Part shown: positions 12,537-16,033 of the stretch, in pieces | Layout: each line of letters opens with the position of its first letter | Position numbering within the stretch: position 1 is the first letter of the stretch | Source of the DNA: a bacterium | Lineage (GTDB): Bacteria; Patescibacteriota; Minisyncoccia; Phycocordibacterales; GCA-002787175 | Length of the DNA stretch: 16,033 nt | Assembly: GCA_030689285.1 (NCBI GenBank) | Contig: JAUYJM010000069.1 | Coordinates: 1 to 16,033, forward strand | Reading direction: 5' to 3' | Made by a program: the position numbers and the translations under genes | The notes under the pieces: generated by a model | The model's database searches: none | What the model saw: the letters and a program-made list of their open reading frames with translations, nothing else | What the model was told of the DNA's origin: nothing

Positions 12537-13256
12537 TTAAAATTCTTCCAGTTGCGCCTTCAGATTGTTGTAAGGAAGATACCCCGGTATGATATGTCTT
12601 CCGCTAGAAGATATGACTATATTGTAAGGCGTACCTTCGGCGCCCGCCTCTATTGCTTCCTTCTTGTCGGCGGCTGGGACGCCAGCGTACCTACCGCTTT
12701 GGAGGCATGCGTCAAACGCGGCCGTGTCCAACCCCGCATAATCAGCTATTTCAGGAAGTTTTGCCAAGTCAAACTGGTCGTTTGCGGGCGTGATTTCAAA
12801 AAGACGATCCAAGTAGTTCCAAAATCCCTCGTTACCCCCTAGCTCTGTTGCACACTCAAGGGCTTCAATTTCTCGCGCGGATTGCTGGTGAACGGGGAAG
12901 TGGCGGTAAACCCAAGCAATGCGGCCGCTCTTGCCGTCTGTTTCCATAAGTTCTTTCATAGATTTATGGAATTCTCTACACCAAGGACATTCGGTGTCTG
13001 AATACTCAATGATGACGATTTCGGCATTCGGATTGCCTCGTATGTGGTCTGTATCGTCTACAGGCCGCACTGTTATTGAAGAGTTTTCTTCCGCAGGCAC
13101 TTTCGCCACGTTTTTATCCACAGAAGTTGAACTTTGGGTGATAAATATTGCTCCGGCAACAAGCGCTCCCGCGGCAATTATGGCCATAGGAACTGTCAAG
13201 TTGCCGCCCTTTGAATTATCACTTGTTGTATTTTCACCGCCAGTTTGTTCTGTCAT
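12537..13256 (-). CDS. DsbA-like membrane-anchored thiol:disulfide oxidoreductase
   Basis: A 239-residue protein. A polar N-terminus (1-20) precedes one membrane helix (about 21-41, TVPMAIIAAGALVAGAIFI), then a short linker and a thioredoxin-fold domain (about 70-239). The active site is Cys90-Pro-Trp-Cys93 in EYSDTECPWCREFH, and the cis-proline is Pro210 in EGTPYNIV. Its HFPVHQQSAREIEALECA segment matches the DsbA/thioredoxin_4 group. It would introduce or shuffle disulfide bonds in exported proteins. Two further cysteines (135, 184) lie in the helical insert. It is a single-gene unit with its own promoter, facing away from the ZIP gene. No strong Shine-Dalgarno is seen. Confidence 0.92.
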   Translation of the reverse strand: MTEQTGGENTTSDNSKGGNLTVPMAIIAAGALVAGAIFITQSSTSVDKNVAKVPAEENSSITVRPVDDTDHIRGNPNAEIVIIEYSDTECPWCREFHKSMKELMETDGKSGRIAWVYRHFPVHQQSAREIEALECATELGGNEGFWNYLDRLFEITPANDQFDLAKLPEIADYAGLDTAAFDACLQSGRYAGVPAADKKEAIEAGAEGTPYNIVISSSGRHIIPGYLPYNNLKAQLEEF

Positions 13257-13293
13257 TTTCTTTCTTATTTTAAATTCTAAAAAAGTCTTCCTA

Positions 13294-13321
13294 ATTGTAG
13301 CATCAAATTTTAAGGTTGCAA
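13294..13321 (-). promoter_or_regulatory. Promoter of the DsbA-like gene
   Basis: On the minus strand TTGCAA (13316-13321), a 16-base spacer and TACAAT (13294-13299) preceded by TGC, an extended -10. Predicted start is near 13287, a leader of about 30 nt. Confidence 0.6.
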
Positions 13322-13437
13322 TACTTGACCGAAACCTTTACTTATATCGTATAAATTTAGATGAAGCGGTACCGGTAAATATGAGTTAGAATTATGAATT
13401 AAGAATGAGATACGATTTAGGATTTAGAGATATAGAT

Positions 13438-13580
13438 AATTTTCAATTTCCAATTTTGCAATTTTCAATGAATTTTCAATCAGTCAATTTTCAAGCGGGG
13501 CTCTACGAATACTGCTCACGAATTTGATGCATTGAAAATTTCGGGATTTGATTGAAAATTGAAAATTATTCCTGCCCCGC
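13438..13580. repeat. ATTTTCAAT-rich repeat cluster with long inverted repeats
   Basis: The word ATTTTCAAT or its complement ATTGAAAAT recurs many times. AATTTTCAATCA (13471-13482) pairs exactly with TGATTGAAAATT (13549-13560), and GCGGGGC (13495-13501) with GCCCCGC (13574-13580). The two pairings cross, so only one can form at a time. I see no gene in the 13257-13751 spacer; it holds these repeats, the dsbA-like promoter and the ZIP promoter. Confidence 0.65.
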
Positions 13581-13596
13581 CTAAGAATGCAGTGCA

Positions 13597-13664
13597 CCCT
13601 TTACAAAAGGGAGAAAAAATCCCTCCCCCTCGTTGACTCGGGTACTCCCTTTACAAAAGGGAGA
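13597..13664. repeat. Two copies of CCCTTTACAAAAGGGAGA, 50 bases apart
   Basis: The identical 18-mer occurs at 13597-13614 and 13647-13664. Each begins with the hairpin CCCTTT-ACA-AAAGGG; the second copy extends to an 8-bp stem, CTCCCTTT/AAAGGGAG. Only two copies are present, so it is not a CRISPR array. Confidence 0.7.
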
Positions 13665-13715
13665 ATTGGGAGGCAAACGCGTGGTGAGTCCCAACCTTAG
13701 AGCCTATCATCCCAT

Positions 13716-13743
13716 ATGACATACTCAATATCCGTGTTATTAT
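13716..13743 (+). promoter_or_regulatory. Promoter of the ZIP transporter gene, near-leaderless
   Basis: ATGACA (13716-13721), a 16-base spacer and TATTAT (13738-13743) with TGT in front, an extended -10. Only 8 bases separate it from the ATG at 13752, so the mRNA would have almost no leader. Confidence 0.55.
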
Positions 13744-13751
13744 AAAAAACT

Positions 13752-14531
13752 ATGACATTGACTTGGATTTACGCTCTTTCAGCCGTTTTTGCGGTAAGTC
13801 TCATATCGCTTGCGGGCATTTTTACGCTGAAGTTTAGGAGAGCCCGTCTTCAGAAGTTTATATCATTCACTGTCAGTTTATCCGTCGGCGCGCTTTTTGC
13901 TGATGCTTTTATACACCTTATTCCCGAGGCATACGAGGAAGTATCTGATACTACAGATGCCGCTATTTTTGTAGTGCTTGGCATTCTCGTTTTCTTCATT
14001 CTTGAAAAGTTTTTGGAGTGGAAGCATAGTCATGGCGAGCTTGAGGAGACATTTGAGACGGAAGCTGAACACGACCACGGCCGAATAAAGCCGGTGGGCA
14101 TTTTGGTGCTATTTTCAGACGGGGTTCATAATATAATAGACGGCGTTATTATAGGCGCAAGCTTCTTGGTAAGTCCTTCGCTCGGTATCGCTTCCACTAT
14201 CGCGATTCTTTTGCACGAAATTCCTCATGAAATAGCTGACTACGGAATACTTTTGCATTCAGGTTTTAAAAGAAAAAAAGCCCTGTTTTTTAACTTTCTG
14301 TCGGCCGCGACCGCGATACTAGGCACTATAGTGGCTCTTTCGGTAGGCGAATCGTTGGAAGGGATAATTCCTTATGTTTTGGCTTTTGGCGCCGGAAATT
14401 TTATTTACATTGCCGGCTCTGACCTTGTTCCGGAGCTAAAAAAGAGCACGGGCGTAAAAGCCACACTAAATCAGATTATCGCTATTGTGGTCGGAATTTT
14501 ATTTATGATTGCTATTACGTTTTTTGAGTAA
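13752..14531 (+). CDS. ZIP-family divalent metal transporter
   Basis: A 259-residue protein with about eight membrane helices. Helix 4 contains DGVHNIIDGVIIGASF (His126, Asn127, Asp130) and helix 5 contains LLHEIPHEIADYGILLHSG (His155, Glu156, His159, Glu160). These are the paired metal-binding motifs of ZIP carriers. A short His-rich loop (HSH at 92-94, HDH at 107-109) between helices 3 and 4 is also typical. It should import zinc or a similar ion such as iron or manganese; the sequence does not settle which. No Shine-Dalgarno is present. uppP follows after 40 bases on the same strand and may be co-transcribed. Confidence 0.93.
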   Translation: MTLTWIYALSAVFAVSLISLAGIFTLKFRRARLQKFISFTVSLSVGALFADAFIHLIPEAYEEVSDTTDAAIFVVLGILVFFILEKFLEWKHSHGELEETFETEAEHDHGRIKPVGILVLFSDGVHNIIDGVIIGASFLVSPSLGIASTIAILLHEIPHEIADYGILLHSGFKRKKALFFNFLSAATAILGTIVALSVGESLEGIIPYVLAFGAGNFIYIAGSDLVPELKKSTGVKATLNQIIAIVVGILFMIAITFFE

Positions 14532-14571
14532 AAATAAGTTTGCAAAATAAACGTTGTGGAGATTCACAAAT

Positions 14572-15393
14572 ATGCTAAATTTCGGTCAATCAATTTTTTT
14601 AGGCGCGGTGCAAGGGCTTACGGAATTTATACCGGTATCTTCTTCGGGGCACTTAATTATAGCTCGTTCGGTTTTTAATATTTCTGACGCAAACGGACTC
14701 TCAGTTGATGCCGTACTCCAGCTTGCCTCTGCGCTTACACTTCTTTTTTATTTCAGGAAAGATTTTGTGGCTCTACTGAAGTATATTTCGGGATGCTTCA
14801 AAACCTCCCAGACTCAAGCAGACATCTCCACTATGGGTGTAAGTCCAAAGACGCTTTTGGCCATACTTGTCTTGGGAAGCTTGGTTCCGGCAATAGCAGG
14901 CGTTTTTTTGGAAAGTACAATGGAGACGGTTTTCAGAAACTCGGAATTTGTTGTAGTGACACTTGTTCTTGGGAGCATTTTATTTTGGACCGCGGAAGCG
15001 CACGCGGCATTTGACAAACCTCTGACCGCCAAACGCGGAATTTTTGTCGGAATATTTCAAACCCTCGCCCTTCTGCCGGGAATGTCCCGCGCGGGCGCGA
15101 CCATTTCAGGAGGACTTTTATTGGGTCTCACTCGGGAAACTGCCGCCAAGATTAGCTTTTTTTTGGGTTTTCCGCTTCTTTTCGGTTCGGGCTTAAAAAA
15201 GCTTCTGGAACTATGGCAGACTGGAATTCTTTCCGCGATAGGTGTTGAGCTCCTTTTAGGAGCCGTCGTCTCTTTTTTGGTCGGTCTTGCCGCCATCCAT
15301 TGGATGATAAGCTTTCTAAAAAACCACAAGCTAAACGCTTTCGCCTGGTACAGAGTCATTTTGGCCGTACTTATAATCGCATTCGCGGTTTAG
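14572..15393 (+). CDS. uppP: Undecaprenyl-diphosphatase
   Basis: A 273-residue integral membrane enzyme of normal BacA/UppP length. The two catalytic motifs are present: QGLTEFIPVSSSGHL (14-28, with Gln14, Glu18 and His27, matching the (E/Q)xxxE motif) and PGMSRAGATISGGLLLGLTR (169-188, Arg173). It dephosphorylates undecaprenyl diphosphate so the lipid carrier can be reused in peptidoglycan and other envelope polymer synthesis; loss or overproduction alters bacitracin sensitivity in other bacteria. I start it at the ATG at 14572, because GGAG at 14558-14561 sits 10 bases upstream; the in-frame TTG at 14554 would include that site in the coding region. It ends 4 bases from the convergent DoxX-like gene. 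Confidence 0.95.
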   Translation: MLNFGQSIFLGAVQGLTEFIPVSSSGHLIIARSVFNISDANGLSVDAVLQLASALTLLFYFRKDFVALLKYISGCFKTSQTQADISTMGVSPKTLLAILVLGSLVPAIAGVFLESTMETVFRNSEFVVVTLVLGSILFWTAEAHAAFDKPLTAKRGIFVGIFQTLALLPGMSRAGATISGGLLLGLTRETAAKISFFLGFPLLFGSGLKKLLELWQTGILSAIGVELLLGAVVSFLVGLAAIHWMISFLKNHKLNAFAWYRVILAVLIIAFAV

Positions 15394-15397
15394 TAAT

Positions 15398-16033
15398 CTA
15401 AAATACGGGTTCTTCATGCTTTCGCTTTACAAAGCGGCTTTCAATCGTGAATCTATCGTAGCCGTGAGCAAACACGGAAATGGCCGTGCCTATGAGTATC
15501 AGGTGAGGCCACACTGCCTCCTTGAAGAAAAAGAGCGAAGCGATTAAAAATGCCAGAAAAAACAAAGAGGTAAATCTAAGTTCAAAACCTATAATGAAAA
15601 ACAAACCTATCATAACTTCCACGCACAGAGCTCCGAACACGAAAAGCTGAGGTTCAATATGAAAAATCTTATCAAGACCGTATTTTTCAACCGTGGCAAT
15701 GGCCAAATTTGCGTGAAAAAACTTCGCGTAAAGCGCCGCGAAAACCATAGAACCGCCAAAAATCAATCGCAAGATGAAAAACTTATATTTCGCGATGTGA
15801 GCGTCAATGATCTTCCAACGCCTTGTTTTGTGGAATTCATACAAAGCATAACTGCCGCCTAGAAGAAAAATCACTAGCGCTTCACCGTAGTAAGCTCCGT
15901 AATTTAACATATAAACGCCGCGGGAAAAAAGCGGTAAGATAAATATAGACAACGAAATAACGCTCGCAAGGCGCGGATAAAATCCGAATATAAGAGCCGT
16001 CCCACAGATAAGCAGTACCGGGCGAATCGCGAG
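15398..16033 (-). CDS. DoxX-like membrane protein, 5' end outside window
   Basis: The minus-strand frame is open to the window end, so the start lies beyond 16033; the TTG at 15950-15952 is probably internal. The visible ~211 residues hold about six hydrophobic helices. An N-terminal group (LAIRPVLLICGTALIFGFYP; then GEALVIFLLGGSYALYEF) is followed by a DoxX-like four-helix unit: ILRLIFGGSMVFAALYAKFF, LFVFGALCVEVMIGLFFIIG, FTSLFFLAFLIASLFFF and LILIGTAISVFAHG. DoxX-like proteins are small membrane proteins, some tied to redox or thiol homeostasis; the exact role here is unknown. A short charged C-terminus (ESRFVKRKHEEPVF) ends it. It is convergent with uppP. Confidence 0.75.
   Translation of the reverse strand, partial: LAIRPVLLICGTALIFGFYPRLASVISLSIFILPLFSRGVYMLNYGAYYGEALVIFLLGGSYALYEFHKTRRWKIIDAHIAKYKFFILRLIFGGSMVFAALYAKFFHANLAIATVEKYGLDKIFHIEPQLFVFGALCVEVMIGLFFIIGFELRFTSLFFLAFLIASLFFFKEAVWPHLILIGTAISVFAHGYDRFTIESRFVKRKHEEPVF

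Noticed and set aside
12489..12842. 117-codon plus-strand ORF
   Set aside because: It is antisense to the end of the DsbA-like gene, whose CPWC site and cis-Pro leave no doubt about the coding strand.
13325..13355. Plus-strand promoter TTGACC...TATAAA
   Set aside because: Spacer is 19 bases and no gene follows on that strand for about 400 bases.
12919..13389. 156-codon plus-strand ORF
   Set aside because: It is antisense to the DsbA-like gene and its promoter; Ser/Phe-rich content typical of a shadow frame.
13597..13664. CRISPR array
   Set aside because: Only two repeats, each a self-contained hairpin, and no cas genes anywhere in the window.
14554..14571. TTG start giving UppP six extra residues
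   Set aside because: It would place the GGAG ribosome binding site inside the gene; the ATG at 14572 fits the family start.
1..16033. tRNA or rRNA genes
   Set aside because: I saw no cloverleaf with T-loop and anticodon features or rRNA core sequences on either strand by eye; tRNAscan-SE would settle it.

Overview
The window looks like a chromosomal segment of a Patescibacteria/CPR bacterium, most likely a Parcubacteria-type lineage. Four things point there: a compact infA-rpmJ-rpsM-rpsK-rpsD-rpoA-rplQ-rplM-rpsI block whose genes mostly lack Shine-Dalgarno (SD) sequences, a shortened L13 (114 aa), a protein of a family I remember mainly from CPR genomes (the KLGG...RFLRGEL N-terminus), and spacers crowded with small palindromes. 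TGA is used as a normal stop, so this is not a UGA-recoding lineage. The lineage call rests on recall of families; no phylogeny was run.

Layout. 2-1099: 3' part of an extracytoplasmic protein with a membrane anchor. 1124-5765: ribosomal protein/RNA polymerase alpha block, with a strong promoter before infA and a second before rpoA. rplQ is bracketed by two spacers that can fold into the same three-way junction with compensatory base changes. 5833-9477: grpE, then a 1007-aa UvrD-type helicase fused to a RecB-type nuclease with a C-terminal cysteine cluster. 9546-10480 (minus): a self-contained unit with a near-consensus promoter, a roughly 230-nt highly structured leader, an SD hidden in a hairpin, a 194-aa CPR-type protein of unknown function and an intrinsic terminator. 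10540-11382: tspO carrying two in-frame palindromic insertions, followed by remnants that include the N-terminus of a REP-associated (Y1) transposase. 11383-12225: membrane-anchored alpha/beta hydrolase. 12205-12536: decayed or frameshifted ORF and a long inverted repeat. 12537-13321 (minus): DsbA-like membrane-anchored thiol oxidoreductase and its promoter. 13438-13664: repeat-rich spacer. 13752-15393: ZIP metal transporter and undecaprenyl-diphosphatase (uppP). 15398-16033 (minus): DoxX-like membrane protein running off the window.

Functionally, the left half makes ribosomes, RNA polymerase alpha and a chaperone cofactor, then DNA repair. The right half is mostly envelope functions (TspO, hydrolase, DsbA-like, ZIP, UppP, DoxX-like), with mobile-element debris and the minus-strand RNA-led unit between them. 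The most promising undescribed item is the 10216-10445 leader RNA. It has a 13-bp closing helix, nested helices, a loop motif that can pair with two alternative downstream copies of its complement, and a hairpin over the SD. This is the architecture expected of a translational riboswitch or other cis-regulatory RNA, and I cannot match it to a known class.
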